DNA from: Sisyra terminalis
Taxonomy: Eukaryota > Arthropoda > Insecta > Neuroptera > Sisyridae
DNA: 64,000 nucleotides
NCBI GenBank assembly: GCA_958496175.1
Contig: OY292275.1
Coordinates: forward strand, 11,842,001 to 11,906,000
Reading direction: 5' to 3'
Under the pieces are notes generated by a model. It had not been told where the DNA came from. It made no database searches and worked only from the letters and a program-made list of their open reading frames with translations. The position numbers were made by a program, and so were the translations under genes. This document shows positions 14,329 through 29,400 of this stretch, piece after piece. Numbering within the stretch: the first letter of the stretch is position 1; each line of letters begins with the position of its first letter.

Positions 14329-14476
14329 ATGACGACCGAATATTCCGTGCAATCGCCATCAGCCCCACAATGGGGCACAGTTCGTTCCGATGTTACTCTT
14401 ACCATGGGACACAACAACTTCCTCCTGCGCAACAATTACTCACAACAACCGTCACCGTTAAGTACGCGGCGCAATC
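14329..14476 (+). CDS. CEP350: CEP350-like, proposed first coding exon
   Basis: It encodes 49 residues beginning MTTEYSVQSPSAPQWG and ends one base into a codon at a consensus donor (GTAAGT at 14477). The next supported exon (19400) starts with two bases of a codon, so the phases fit and give a proline at the junction. A TAG lies in frame just upstream of the ATG. The stretch is clearly richer in GC than its surroundings. No homology is recognisable in this low-complexity N-terminus, so a different upstream first exon is possible. The resulting first intron is 4.9 kb. Confidence 0.45.
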
Positions 14477-17400
14477 GTAAGTTACAAGTTCCTATACATG
14501 AAAAGCTATGCATAAATATCAAATCGTAGTCATAATAAAATGATAATAATAATTGTATATTAATAAAATGTATTACCCAAGACATGAAGCAGAACTGCAG
14601 GCAACGTAATAATAATAGTGCATGTAGTATTTTGAGGAAACGGAAATTATTTAATCGCAGCGGAACGTTTTGATAAGTCTTTTGATATCTCCCCTGATCT
14701 ATTGCCAATCATTCAATCGGTTACGAAAACCTGAAATGAACATTTTTTTTTCGATCTAAAGTAGTGGAAATTCCTGAATTTTGCTAAAGAAGATCTACAA
14801 GTTGATTATTAATGGTCACTTTTGTGACCAGAAACTGAATCAAATGACTAAAACGATTCCAAAAAAAAAAAAGAAACGCGTGAGAAGTTATTCAGTGTAA
14901 TCTCACTAATCCTGCACTATTAAATACCGGAGGGTGCCGGATTATTAGAATGTTCGGATTACTGGATTGTAGTGATAAGTCATAGGTAATGAATAAAAAA
15001 AAAGCATTTCATAGAGGGAATAAATGTATGCACATTAGGGTGTTTTTTTTTTGCTCCCATGCCGAAATTTTGTTGGAAATACTTCAAAAAAAAATCCCTG
15101 AAAGTTTGAGCTCTTAATATTAATATTAAGTACTCGCTCACAGCGTGTGAATATTTTCCATTTAACATGCACGTAAACTTTGATTTTTTTTTTCAAATTT
15201 TTATAGTTCAGCGGCATTTTATGGTATCGCCTCGCTCAAAGTCGGGATTTTTTACAACTGTATGCTCTACAAAAGTGTCTATTGTGGCAAAATCGTAATT
15301 TACACGGGCGAGGTAGTACGGGTCACTAAACCTAGATTTTTCATAGATTTCTCGTTTTTCTCTGAGTAACTCATGAATTACAAGACCTACAGAAAAAATG
15401 TAAATGTTAAATTTATAGGAAATTTAATTTCCTACAAAAAAGTTCCAGAAAACCAAATTGCTAAGATCGATATTTTTTGAGATATTGAGCCATGAATTTC
15501 TCTTACTATAATTTTTTTACGGATTATTGAATAAAATTTAAGAAAACATTGATTTTTTATTCCTTGTTAAAAATTATTAAAAATAAGCACTTTTGTAGAG
15601 CATACAATTGTAAAAAAATACCGACTTTGAGCGAGGCGATACCATAAAATGCCGCTGAGCTATAAAAATTTTAAAAAAAATATAAAAGTTTACGTGTCCT
15701 TTAAATGGGAAATATTAACACGCTGTGAGCGAGTACTTAATATATTAAGAGCTCAAACTTTCAGTGAATTTTTTTTTGAAGTATTTCCAACAAAACTTCG
15801 GCATGGGAGCAAAAAAAAACACCCTAATGCACATGTGTAAAGGTCGAGGGTGGCGGGGGTCGAGGGTGCCGGATTATTGGACGTGCCGATCTATCGAAGT
15901 ACCGGATTAGTGAGATTATACTGTACTTATTTGTCGGATTTGAAAATATATTTTTAATCCACTGCCATAGCATATTCCGGTAGTGCAGGAAATCAAGGGC
16001 GGATTCAAGATTTTTTTCTGGGGGGATCAATATAATCTTTCATTTGCAAGTGCGTGAAAGGGATCATGAAAAAAATTCGCAATTCCAGCTAGAAATAGAC
16101 TAGAGTTTCACTAATGTTCTTTCTGTTATTTTATTCATATATTTTAACAACTCTAATAATTTGATTTGCTTCTAAGTATGTACTGTTATGGAATTTCCAC
16201 AGTACACAAAAATATCTGGAGGGGTAAGGGCCCCCGTGCACCCCCTATCCTAAAAACTACCCTTGCCAGAAATATTACATCAGTTGTTAGTAGGTAGTTT
16301 GAAATAACTAAAATATGATACAATTTTTTTGTTATATATATAAATCGGCCATCAGGATCTAGGTCCTATAATCCGATTTGATGACCGGAGCTGACGTGAT
16401 GGAGATCACTCCCAGTAGAGGAATCTCCCTATGCCTCTACTTGATCACTAGGCACTTGATACAATTTTAACTTACGTCTATATAATAGGCAAAAGTATGA
16501 ATGACGGCAAAGACAAATAATGTAAACCAAGGTTTATAAAATACACAGGAGGCCTCATGCGCTACGTGACGTATCCAGAAGAAGTTCGTACATATCTTCA
16601 GTCTGACTCAAATTTCAAAATTCTTCATATGACGTCATTTTTTTTTCAAATGAGACAACATATGTAATTTATAAATCTTGAATGTAAACACATACATGTG
16701 AGAGTAGATAATGCAGATATAACAATTATTATCTCAATTTTCAATGAACTGATTGTTGTCATTGGTTTCAACTGTCATTTCATTTTCATTCAATTGCCAA
16801 TTTTTGACCCTTTTTGTCTGTTTTATCAGTGTTGGGCTGAATGTTTCCCAGAAAACTACTAGTTTTCAAACAATATATTAAATTGGAAGGTCATTTCTCT
16901 TCTAGCGACATCAATATCTGGAAACTGTGTTTTTTACTTTGTCTTTAATTTAATTCTCGATTTTTTTTGTTAATTCAATTCAAATTTCATAATGTGGTCT
17001 TTTGTTGGTAAATTTTCATTAGGACCTGATTTACTCGCGAATCATTCTAAAAACAAAGTAGAAAACGCAATGTTGCCAGATATTGATATCGCTTAAAGGA
17101 ACATAAGCCAAATTGACTATTTAATACTGTGTAGTATTTTATAATATTATTCACAAATGACTACTTATACAAATTTGTATCTTCCATAAGTGGATTAATT
17201 GCTTATCAATAGAGCATGGGTCACTTGTTCCAAAAATATTAATCGAAAACATTTACCATATAGAAGTGGATTTTAGTCATAAACTATCACGTCTAGATAG
17301 GAATAAACAGTCAATTGCATATAAATACAGTTTACAACATGTACAAGTAGTGGCATAGTAAAAATTAAATTAATACAATAGTAATTGTATATTTTTATTA

Positions 17401-20400
17401 CCCATTTATATCTTTGTATTAAAACTGATTTTTATTTCAAATATAAAAAAAAAACCTTAATGTAGTATAATATATCAGTCGACTTTTCTTACATTATTTT
17501 TCATATTGCATTAAAAAGTTTCAAAAAATACCTTTCTTTTAAATGTATTTAAACTATTGTGTATTAACATGGATGTGGTTCAAACTATAAAAGTTGAAAA
17601 TAAAAAAAGGAAGTCCATTATTTTGTAATTGAATAAAGCAGAATGTAAATCTTAGAAAATAAAATTTATCCTTTAATACACACTAGAGAAGATTTGATAA
17701 GCAAAAAGGAATATTTCCTGGCAAGGGCGGATTTATGATCTTTTATGGGGGGGCACAATATCATCTTTCATTTGCAAGAGCGTGAAAGGGATCACGAAAA
17801 AAATTCGCAATTCCAGCCAGAAATAGACTAAAGTTTCACTAATGTTCTTTCTGTTACTATATTCATATATTTTCACAACTTTAGTCATTTAATTTGCTTC
17901 TAAGTATACTGGTATAGAATCTCCACAGTACACAAAAATACCCTGGGGGGGGCACGTGCCCCCATGCCCTCCCTAAATTCGCCCTTCTTTCCTGGAGTTC
18001 TGGAATTTGAATATAAACAACGACAAAAGAATAAAAATTCTGCAACTTTTACTCTTCAACCAACAAGAGAGGTGCTGATTTATAAATCAAATTCAAATAT
18101 CCAATTTAACAATCACAAATTTAAATATCCCAAAGCAATACAAAAAACAACAATCAGATTTAAAAAATTGATGAAATATTCGTTTTTTTTTTAATCAAAT
18201 AATCTTCTCTTCATCGACATTACCTATTTCCTACCTGCACAGTATTTTCAATACATTTCAGAAAAATGCTGCCGAGTTCAAATAAGCTAAATTTTATTTC
18301 ATCATGAATTGAATTAATTCAAAATTAGAACAAAACTAGGTTTATGTCTAAGGTAAAAAGTAATTGTTCACAAGAATGCTATTTAATACAAACGATAACA
18401 ACACTTTTTTGCATAAGTACTATTATTTTTTATCGTGTTCCAGTCGCAAACACGGCAAATATGGCAACCCTAGACTGGTAACAAGTTACACGGCTACATA
18501 TTTGTAATTAATGGAATTTAGCACTCAATTTATAAATACTCCCATTAATTTCCCAAGAAAATATTCATTCCTGCAGGCAAATTGACGCGGAAAAAATGAG
18601 CGTGAAATTGAGCAATATTTACTCTCTCATAAAAGTGATCCAAAACTTTTCAATTTATTCCTTGCTTTCCCAATCAAATTGACCAACATATTTTTCTTTG
18701 GTAAGGAACAAATCGCTTAGTAAGTACCTATACCTAATACTAAGCATATTGTTAGCACTTATTGATAGTTTATCTATAATTATTTGACTTGTAAATTATA
18801 TGGTGGTTGGAAATATTTAGATTAGTTAATGCGATTTTATCGGAGCAACTATTAAGAAAAAAATTTAATTACACTGTTAAACGTCTATAATTAAAATTTT
18901 GATTATAAAACTCTGTTGCGTTTGCCTTCACCGCAATCGCATCGCTTTTAAACGTATATGTATATAATGAAAATGAGAACAATCATATGGGTAAATGGTG
19001 AACGGGTGGTCAAACAAATTCAAACATTGCCAATTGCCAATTTTTTCGCTCGAGAAAAACTTCGAGAACATTTAATGAAATAGTTTTATTGTTTCGATAT
19101 GGACATAAAGACGTAATTTTGTCGTTTCAAATTGTATCGGCAGGTAGATATATATGTGAAGGCTTGAAAAAGGTAATACATATGGAGCTGCCAATCTGCC
19201 GCGAGGAATATATCAAAAGAAAACGTTCACTTTCATTACACAAATGTTGATCGTAAATAGAAGTCGATTACAAAATTTCTCACTGGGGATACTTATCAGT
19301 TGAATGTGTTACAACTATAGTGAATTGTAATTTATTATTAGCCAGTTCTGTTTGTTGATAAACATTTAGTTAATGAGATTTTTTTTTTGTTCCTTTCAGC
19401 GTCCGAAATTCGTACGAACAAAGTGACCATTGTCGGCAATGTGGAAACATATGCTGGTTTTTCGAACATTCCGCCGAAATCGAATCGACGCTCGTATAGT
19501 GCACGGTCGTATCAAAGCAGCCCCAATTTTAGTCATCCGAACAGTGGGCGAACGTCCAATAAATATGCACAATTAACAACGAAAGACATCGAAGGTAACA
19601 ATAAAGTATTATAAGGAATAAGAGTAGGATATCAAAATTTATCACGTTATCATCATAAAAATCGTTTATATACAGTAGAAAAAAGTTTAAACTTCTAATA
19701 CCCAAACTGATTAATCAAATTGAGAGTTTCGGTATAGTTTTAGTTTTGGTAAAAAATCTACCGAATCTACGGCAATAATCGAAATGTTCGTGAACTATCG
19801 AAAGTAGAGACTCAGGTTTCAGATACCTTTTTTTTGGTAAAAAGAACTGTATCTTATACTAGCTGATCCCCGCAACTTCTTCTGCGTAACGTAACTGTAG
19901 ATTAGGTTTTCTTTTCAAATTTGTCAGTTGTAGTGGTATATGAACATTTTTATTTTTCTTATTTCTTTTACGAAAAACATAATCATACTTAAAACACTTT
20001 GTCAACTTTAAAAGACATTTAATAAGCTGTTGCTTAGAATAAAATATTTGAATGTAATAATCAATTAATTTTCAAAAAATGTCTATAAGTATCTAAAAAG
20101 AATATGTCTATTGCGTATAGCTACGGTAGGTATACCTACCGTAGACAAAATAATCTGTAAATCAATCAGCATCTATACATAAATAAAAAATATAGCCAAG
20201 TTCAATAAAGTTGGTCTTAATTATAAGTAAAATGGGGTGACCATGCGACAATTTTCAGATAACTTACATTTTTAAACTTGCAATATCTTTCGAATGGAAC
20301 GTTCAAATTAAATAACTCAAAAAGTTATATAATGTTATTGAAGCAAACTTAAATATGAAGTCATTTATTTTGATAAGGATTAATCCCAATGTATAAATAA

Positions 20401-23400
20401 AAGAGCTTTTATAACGGTGGTATTTATATATATTTTTTAAAATGAAAAAACACTGATTGTGACATAACTATAATAATTAGACATATGCTGTCGCTCTATT
20501 TTTTATAGATAATGATATGTTCTGCAAAATCGAAATACATTATTTTGTTCTATAAGCAATAGTTTTCGCAGCGCACGCGATAAAAGATTGTTTTTTGGTA
20601 ATTTTTTTCAGACCTTGGGTTACATTATTGGAGTTTTAGTATCGACCCCTAACTTTTTTTGAAAATTTAATATAGCCTATGTTCACCGGAAATAGTGTAG
20701 CTTTCCAACAGTGAAAGAATTTTTCAAATCGGTCAAGTAGTTTTGGAGCCTATTTAAAGCAAACAAACAATCAAATCTTTCCTCTTTATAACAATAGATA
20801 GGGGCAGGGGCAATAAGTGCCCTTCTGACTCATAACCAAAGTACCTTTTTTAAGTAGTGAAAGCCCAAGGTTTGTAAATTACACAGGTTGCTCCATTGGA
20901 AAAAAATGACGTCATACGAAGAATTTTGAAAATGATCAGTCTGAAGAAATGTACGAATTTCTTCTGGATACGTCACGTATCCGTCACGTAGCCACCATGA
21001 GGCCACCTGTGTATTTTATAAACCTTGGTGAAAGCCACTGTTTACTATATCCATTCAAATGTGCTAGTTTATATGAAACAGATATACTGATTCTCAGAGC
21101 TGTCAGCAAAAAGTACTTACTTTAATTACTTTGAGTTGTTGATATATCTTAAGTTACTAAATCTTAGTTCCTTTATTTTTTGGTAAAAAGAACTGTATCT
21201 TATAACTTAAAAAAAGTATCTTAGATACTTTCGGTGCTTAAGATACTTTTCTACAAAAAGTTACTAAAAATAAAGTATTCAATAATGAATAAAATTGCCT
21301 CTACCTGGTTGAACAAAATAATGTTTAATTAGTTTTTTACATTTAAAAAGATTACATTTTCAGTCGTCATTCCTTTACATTGAAGAAAAATAGAAGTTTT
21401 TATATATATCTTAATAATAATTGCACAGTAAAGTAAGTTGTCAGAGACAGTAAACTTACACAAAAATTCAGATATAAGAAAAATTTATAACATATACCAA
21501 GATTTTTTAATATACACTTCATTTCGGCATTCCCTCTTTTCAAATTGAAACAAGGGAATGGCGATATATGAGGTAATGACTTTTAAATTAATTGAACTTG
21601 ACTTATTTCTTTTCTTATTTAATCCTTAAATTCGCCGTTTTTTCTTGTTTAAAGATGAGACATCACTCATTATTGACATTAGTGAAAATTATTATAATAA
21701 CTACAATGCAGAGATATAAGTAGTTCATTATGACGGTGCAGGCCAACAAATAATATTTTACAGAAGAGTATTACATTAACATAACAATAACACTGTAGGG
21801 GTCCAAACTTATTGCTCTCTATTAAACAATAACAGACACGATTTAATAACGGTATGGCTTATAAAAACAATTCCCTCACTTTCAAAATTATAAACCATCC
21901 TTCTAATTCGACTAAAATTAGTTCATTTTGGGAAACTCTATATTGGAAAAATTTAGTTACACAAATACTATAAAGTTGAACAAAAAAAAATTGTTTTTCT
22001 AATTTTGGAATTTGATAAGAATTACTCAACATGGTTCCCTAAGTTTATAGAGTTAAATACATAGTTAAACAAGTAATAAATTTAGAATTATTTTATTATT
22101 ATTTTTAAGAGCAGTCAAATATATGCAATAGTTTTATTTTTAAATTAATTTTAATGTTTTGAAAATGAATGTTCACATCACGTTAAAGTATCTGTAATTG
22201 GTATTACTTTGTTGTACAACCAGTTGCATACTTCGAAAATTTTTAGCGTTTTCACCTGCAGTTTAATCGGTTTAATTTGTTTCACAACAAAAATATTATA
22301 TTCGTACCGTTCGTACCTTCTTAATTAATATTTCTTTGATTTTATTTTAAGTACTATATTAAGTAGGTAGAATTAAGTTGAAGGATTTCTTATATTTCTA
22401 TAACAAAAATTTTATAAATTTCGTATTCAAACATGAATTACGTTCTTCCACCTAGTAGTAAGAATGTAAACTAACAGTTGCTCATTACTCTCATTACAAA
22501 TGTTGACAAATGTTTTGCGAAGTTTTAAATTATAAGAAGAATAAGATATTTGCTTTATTGAATATATTTTGAATTCTATAAACTTTTCTAAGTTTTTAAA
22601 TTATTTTAAACCTTACAGAAACTCATTTTAATTAATTCAGAAATTAAACACAAAATTGAAAAAAATCGTTATAGCCAATGCAACCAACCTAAACCCGTAA
22701 ATGACTTAAATCACCAAATTCGTACTCAGAAAATGACAAAAGTTTCAATTTTTTTATTGCCGTTTTATAAATAAAACTTAATGTTAGATTTAAGTGAGTA
22801 AAAATTAAGTTTTAAAATGTAATTTGTCGTAGGATCTCTCTACTTGGGTCATAATATAATGCACAAATCCAAGGAAAATGCCTTACGGAAAAACATTACG
22901 CCAAGAAGACTATTTTCGAAAACGAACGAAAAATCGCCAAATCAACGCTCTGCTTCGCTAGAACGAAACAAAAATGCCGTTGAACAGGCCGCATTCAGCT
23001 CAAAATATGAAAATTCCGTTCAAAATCCGCCCAACATAAATTCCACGGACACTTCACGTCCAAATTTTGCCGTTCCCGATCAGATAAGCGACACATTTGA
23101 AATAACCGTACAAAACTCCAAACAAGAACTCGAACAACTTAAAGCCGATTTGGAGCAACTAATCAAAAGTAATATTTCAAAGAAAATTGATCCACCAAAC
23201 ATAGCAAATGATGACACCAAAGACGAGAACACCGATTCGCTGAAGGAAAACGAAAATGTTAATAAGAAAGATACAAAACCAAAGTTGTCAGCCAAGTCTA
23301 ACAAAATGCCATCTAGTGAAGCCACAAAATCAGAAACCCCCAAGAAAGTCAAGCATTATGATGTGAAAAGTGCCCGGGAATGGATGAAAAAGCAGAAGGT

Positions 23401-26400
23401 GCTCCGCCAAAATAAGCTACAAGAAGAAAACAATTTCAAGCGCACAATGCAAGAAGAGCGACGACGAAAACTACGAGAACTCCAAGATAAAACCATGAAA
23501 ATGATATATCAGTCCAAAGTGCGGCGAAATAAAACAGAATCCTTGAAAAATACTATAGAAACGAATAACGAAAACGAACCACCCCAAAACATTCAAGTGG
23601 TAAATGAGGCAAAAAATATTCAAATCGAAAAAGATGAGAAAAAATATGCAATCCCCTCGTTAGTAACACCGCAGTGTCAACTTACAACGAAAACTCTTCC
23701 TGACTGGGAAATTCGGAATAAAGCAGCAATCAAAATCCAGGCTGCGTTTAGAGGTTATAAAGAGCGTAAACTCTATCAACTTAAATTGCAAATTACTAAG
23801 AGTTTTGTTGAGGAAAAAGCCAAAACAAATACCCCTAGTAAGCCTGAAGAGGTGCCAGTATGGTTACAACCAGCACCACCCTTACCGTATCCATACAATT
23901 TTATTACGGCTGTGAAACAGAAGTTAAACTATATCCTCTATGGTCAACAAAACAATGCCAAAAACGACCAATCTTTGCCATACGATTCTACATTTTTGTC
24001 CGATTCGTCGCTCCAGTTGGATTTCAATGCTCAAAATCACGAAAACCACGAGGAAGTCTCATCAAGTCGGACCTCATCGAAAGTATCCTCAAAAAGTATA
24101 AAATTGCCATTGGAATATCCTAAAAAATATTTGTCAAGTGACTCGATTAGCACTGTCGAGCATAGAAGTTCTAGTCAAAGACAGTCGTTAGTTGATGAAG
24201 TCAAGTCCATAAAAGCCGCCTCGAAGCCACAGGATAATATCAAAAATTTACTCTCCTTGTCGATAACCAGCATCGATACCGATATCAGTTCAACAACTCC
24301 TCGAAATATTCCCAGTCCCGGTGCCAACAGCACGGGAAACGATATCGAAAGTGCAATACTAAGTGCCTCAACTTCTCGTAAATCGCCGACCAAATCAAGC
24401 GAATCAATCAACGAACGCATTTCCATCAAGCAAAATGGAAATGGCTATAGCAATAATACTTTCACAACAGTAACAACCGAATCGCTCGTCGCGGAACTTT
24501 CACGCAAAATCAACGAAAGTCTCAAGAGTACAACGTCGAGTCCTAGTTATCATCTAACGGCGGCTCAAGCCCTCGAAAAACCGACCAATCGACTCGTCTT
24601 GAAGGGTACAAGTAACGAAAGAAACGCCACTGTTCAAAATGAAAATTTTACAGTTTTCTGCAATGTAAACGACACGAAAATTGAGAGGAAAGATAAAGCG
24701 AATGATAATGAGCAAAAAATTCATTTGACTTTTGAAGCAAATTTGAAGATGATGAACGAATTCCCTGAGGCTCTCATGAAATTGGCTGCCAAAAATGAGG
24801 TGAGGGATGCATTAATTTGTTCACGTTTTGTAAATTATTCTTAGCTTTAAGTTGATTTATTTGACTTTTACATATCTATAGTTATAAAACTTAGCCAAAT
24901 ATAGGCAAGGGTGTGGTGGCAGGTAAGCTACCTGGGTATTGGGATCCTCATTGTGATCACCTGTCTTTACAACCATTACCGCCTCTTTAGAACGTTCAGG
25001 GGGAGAGATACCATCCCCTTTAGGAACCTCTGATTTAAATTTCATGGACTGCTTAGACCGTGAAGTATAAATAACAGAAGATCGGTCGATTGAAATAGGG
25101 AGTTCATTATTTCTCATGTTTTCAAAAATCTGGAAAAATCTTAGTTATTATTTGGGCCACCAGCGCAAAAGTTCCAAGCTATTATTAATGTTATTACTTC
25201 CAACTTAAGGCAAGAACTAATTTTATTAAAAAAAATCTTATATATCAAGATTGCTGATCGGTGAGACGTTTTCGTTGGTGTGAAGAAATAGTCTATCCTA
25301 CTCCATCCGGATCCATTCCATTCATATTACAATTTGCATTGTATTTGAATTACTAATTTCTCCACTAAAATTGCATTTCGTTGTAGTTAAAGCAGCTGAT
25401 CTCTATCCGTAATACTTTTCATTGGGATAGAGACTAATGGGTTCTACACTAGTTTTACAATAAGAAAGAACTCCAAAAACAGATTTTTATTACCTTTAAA
25501 GCTAGTAATTCCTGAAAATATTTGAAAGTGCTTTTATTCGAATTCTTTACGCAAACGACTCTGGAGTCTTTCGTACTTTCCGAAAATGTTGTGACCGAAA
25601 ATTTGTCATTACGTTCATTCTCTTACTATCTATACTTTGTGAAACAGACTATTGGCAAAACATCCATCTTTGCTTATATTAACATTACGCTCGTTAAATA
25701 TTCCTCCCTTTTCGCACACTTTACGCTGCAAAAATCAAGTCGCATAAAACTATTTTAACAAAAAGAGGAAAAACTAATAAATTCTATAAATTTGTTTTTT
25801 TTTTTTTTTTGTAGGAGTTGATTCAGCATTGTAAATGTCGATCGGAAGAAGTTCACCATAAAAATAGTCACAGTCAAAGCTCCACAAGGTCTCATTCCAA
25901 ATCATCAACCATTACTTCTGAAATAAACAACGAAAATGAAGAAAAATCAATTGAAACCAATAAGACATTGGCAATATCTCCAAAGCGATTAAGTAACAGC
26001 AACACCGATAGTGAAATAGTGGAAGTTTTAAAATCTGGAAGAAAACTTAATGCCATCAATTATGTACGTGGATCTAATTTGAATTGTAGTTCTGATTTAA
26101 ATGTCTCGAAAAATCGAAAATCACACACCAATTCATCAGCAGTTTCGACAAGTATTGATATTAACAAGTTGGGAGATTCGTTTTCGAATTCGTCAACATC
26201 CAAAAATACGACCCATGCGAGTGACTTGTCCCGTTTTTCAGTTAATAGTGAAATTCAAGGCCTGTCGATTGAAATGATTGATCAACAAATTCGCAATGAA
26301 GATTTGCAACTCGAGCACTTTAAAACGTTGCTAAAAATACGAGAAAAAGCACTGGTTGATCGAACCAAAGGAGAATTGGCGTGGCTGGAACTCACCAAAA

Positions 26401-29400
26401 AGTTTGTGTTTATTTTTAAAAAAAAAAAACAGTTTTTTGTTATCTTTAATTTTTTTAGGCAATATCGAGAACAAGGAAATATTAGTCAGGCGTCAGCCGT
26501 GAAGAAAAAGCAACGAGGATTGATCTTGAAACTGCAACAAGAGAAACATGAAATGCAAAGGTAATCATTGTAATTGGATATTTTATTCTTTCAGCGTAAT
26601 TTCTTACATCAGAAATGAACAAAATCTATGATATATTGGTCGTTTATTTTAAAAGTCTATATCTATAGCTTTGAATAAGTGTATTAAGTCCCACTATGCT
26701 TCTTTTTCTAGGTTGAAACAAATGCACAAAGCATCGTGTGAAGAGCGAAAAGTTATGCTCAAAGAACAGAAAAATATAATCAAAAAACAGTTATCGACCA
26801 AAAAAATGTTGACCCAATTTAAAAGAACTCAAAAGGAAATTGCCAATCGTAATGGGCCAATGAAAGTTTACAACGTTCACGCACAAAATGATTCAATTGT
26901 TGCCTCATCCATGGAAGCCCCATCAAGTAAACGAAGTCACTCTATTTCAATCTCCGAAGAAGTAATTCATACCCAAACAACTCGTCGATCGCATGTCGTC
27001 AATTCTCCTACCACAGACGGTGGTGCATCCTCTGAAATCGAAACCGTTGGTTATCATCGCAAACGGGTGGTCGTTCACACCAACCAAATTCCTGATCCGG
27101 AAAAACTTAAAAAGTATGCATTTTTAAAATAATTCTTAGTCATTTCGCTGAATTAAATAACTATTTCTCCGAATTTCATTTCTGTTTAAATTTTTAGCAA
27201 TTCAAAATTATACATATCTTCGGTTTGTCCATTTTTTATTCTTTACTCAATATACATAAATCGAATGGTATACATATATTTAATTCAAATTGTTTATTCA
27301 ACCATTACGGTTTATATTATTTTTTTTCTTAGTTCTTTATTTTGAGGGTCCCGCAGTAAAAACGGAAACATGTTACTTCATTATGTCCGTAAGTCATAAT
27401 CTATTAGAATGAAATGAAAATGAACATGTACTCTCTGAACCGTTGTACATCAATGTAAAGTTATAACAAAAAATTAGGGTTGGTACCAGGACTGGAGAAC
27501 TAGACTAGATTTGATTAAGCTCCTCCGGAATCAATATTTTACTTTAGCTTTTATTCTAACTCTGATGTAGTTTGTTTTAACTTATGAGTTTATTTTTTTG
27601 ATTTTAAACTACTACCTCCATCAAACATCAATTTAAATGCAATTTTATAATATTGAGTAGAGGTGCCACGAATATTCGGCCACTATTCGGTATTCGGCCT
27701 ATTCGGCTACTTTTTTTTAATATTCGGTATTCGGCCGAATATTGCTTACTATACGGCCGAATACCGATTACCAAATCATCAAAAAAAAAAGCATATTTTA
27801 CTCAAAAATGTATAGGTATAGGGAATCGGAAAGCAATGTCGTTTTCTTAACATAAAATTAAAACACAAAATTTTTACACAAGCTACAATTTCGAAGCATA
27901 TAATACCGAATTTCTATTCTTTTGGGAATTTATTTAACCATTACAGTATAGAGCTTAGAATGCTAAATATTGTTAATCTTTTGTGAGTTAACTAGTCATG
28001 CTAATCAGAAAATGTCTTTAGGTACGACTTCGAAACTACTTATAAACCGATAAATGGCAATTGAAAGTCGACATAGGGTCAGTAATGACATTACTTTCCA
28101 ATCCTTTTAATTTTTATTTTAATCATAAATTTCTACACTTATTACAAAATAAAAATCAATCTGTGGTAAGTTGTGATGGGTAAAAATCAGAAATGAAAAT
28201 AATATTCGAAAATAATTCGGTGTTCGACTATTCACACCGAACAGTAAATTAGGAAAAAATGCAAAATATTACTCAAAAAGACTTTTATTTCACCAATAGC
28301 TTTGAACTTATAAATTTATTTTACCATAGCATATTAATGCTTTAAATTTATCAGTGGTAAGTTATGATGCATGAAAACAAGTTTTTCAGCGTATTTTGAT
28401 AGCAAACGATTTTCGCTTTTCTTCATAAATTAGAAATTTAAAGTAGGTTTAAACTTTAAGTTTCACTCGCTAACGGTACTAAGTATCGCCGAATTTTTAG
28501 CGCTTCAGCCAAGAGACTCGCCGAATATTCGGTCAAATCACTATTCCTGACATCTCTACTATTGAAACTTGGCTATATGTTTTAGGTTCCAAAAAAATGT
28601 TTTTTTAGGATTTGCTGTACTATTTTAACCTTCATCCGTCCCTCAAATTGACTTTACAGTAGAGTCCCTCGGGTCTTTTTCAACCCAGGTAGAAATTTTT
28701 GACTCAAAAGAAATAAAATGCAAATAAGTTAATTCATTTTTTTAGTAAAGGAAATGTTGCTTGATTAGGGATAACAAAGCGCGATTTATGCGGTAATTAT
28801 TTATTTATTACATTTATTACAAACATTAACAGAATGTGCCTTACAAATAAATTTGTTACAATGTTTACACTCCAAAGAATGTTTATTTTCTGATTTGGGG
28901 CAAATGTGACATTACCTCTTTTTTGGGCACGTATGTTGTTGGTATTTCTAAAGATGATGTAGTTGTCCGTTTTTGTTTTAATATAAGTTTTATTATTATA
29001 ATTATTATAAATAAAAATCAGTAAAAATAAGCAGTAATGAAACGTGTAACACAAACATTAAAGATGCACACACGTTTGCGTCTTTGAATCGAATGTTGAA
29101 AACTTTACATTTAGATTTTATTGAAAAAATGATATGAATATTTTTGAGGGTATTATAATCCCTTCAAAAGAGTACTTCTTAGAATGTAATTAGCAATAAT
29201 CTGTTTTCGATGGAATTTCAATAATTTATCCTTAAATAGACTTGGGTCAATTTGACCCAAGGGACTTAAGTGTTACTTATTTTACTAGAGATAATCCAGG
29301 TAAAAATTTTTTTTCTTTTCCAAAATTAATTTAATATTTCAACAAAATCAAAGTCATGAGATTACAAAAATATAGTATTAATATTTTAAGATATCTTTGC

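Larger units (their letters stand above)
14477..19399. other. Proposed first intron of the CEP350-like gene
   Basis: It holds the family C MITE, two hAT-like MITEs, one Mutator-like MITE and one TCTGGCAACG repeat. An unassigned GC-richer stretch at 16,340-16,455 (GATCTAGGTCC; GGAATCTCCCTATGCC) does not match another part of the window. Confidence 0.45.

Noticed and set aside
9779..15840. Frames such as [14 protein letters not shown] in the family A and C MITEs
   Set aside because: They lie within inverted-repeat arms and reappear inverted in the other arm; there is no transposase motif.
22844..22846. Start of the CEP350-like protein at 22,844
   Set aside because: The codon is TTG, not ATG, and the frame extends upstream to a proper acceptor at 22,832 that matches the phase of exon 2.
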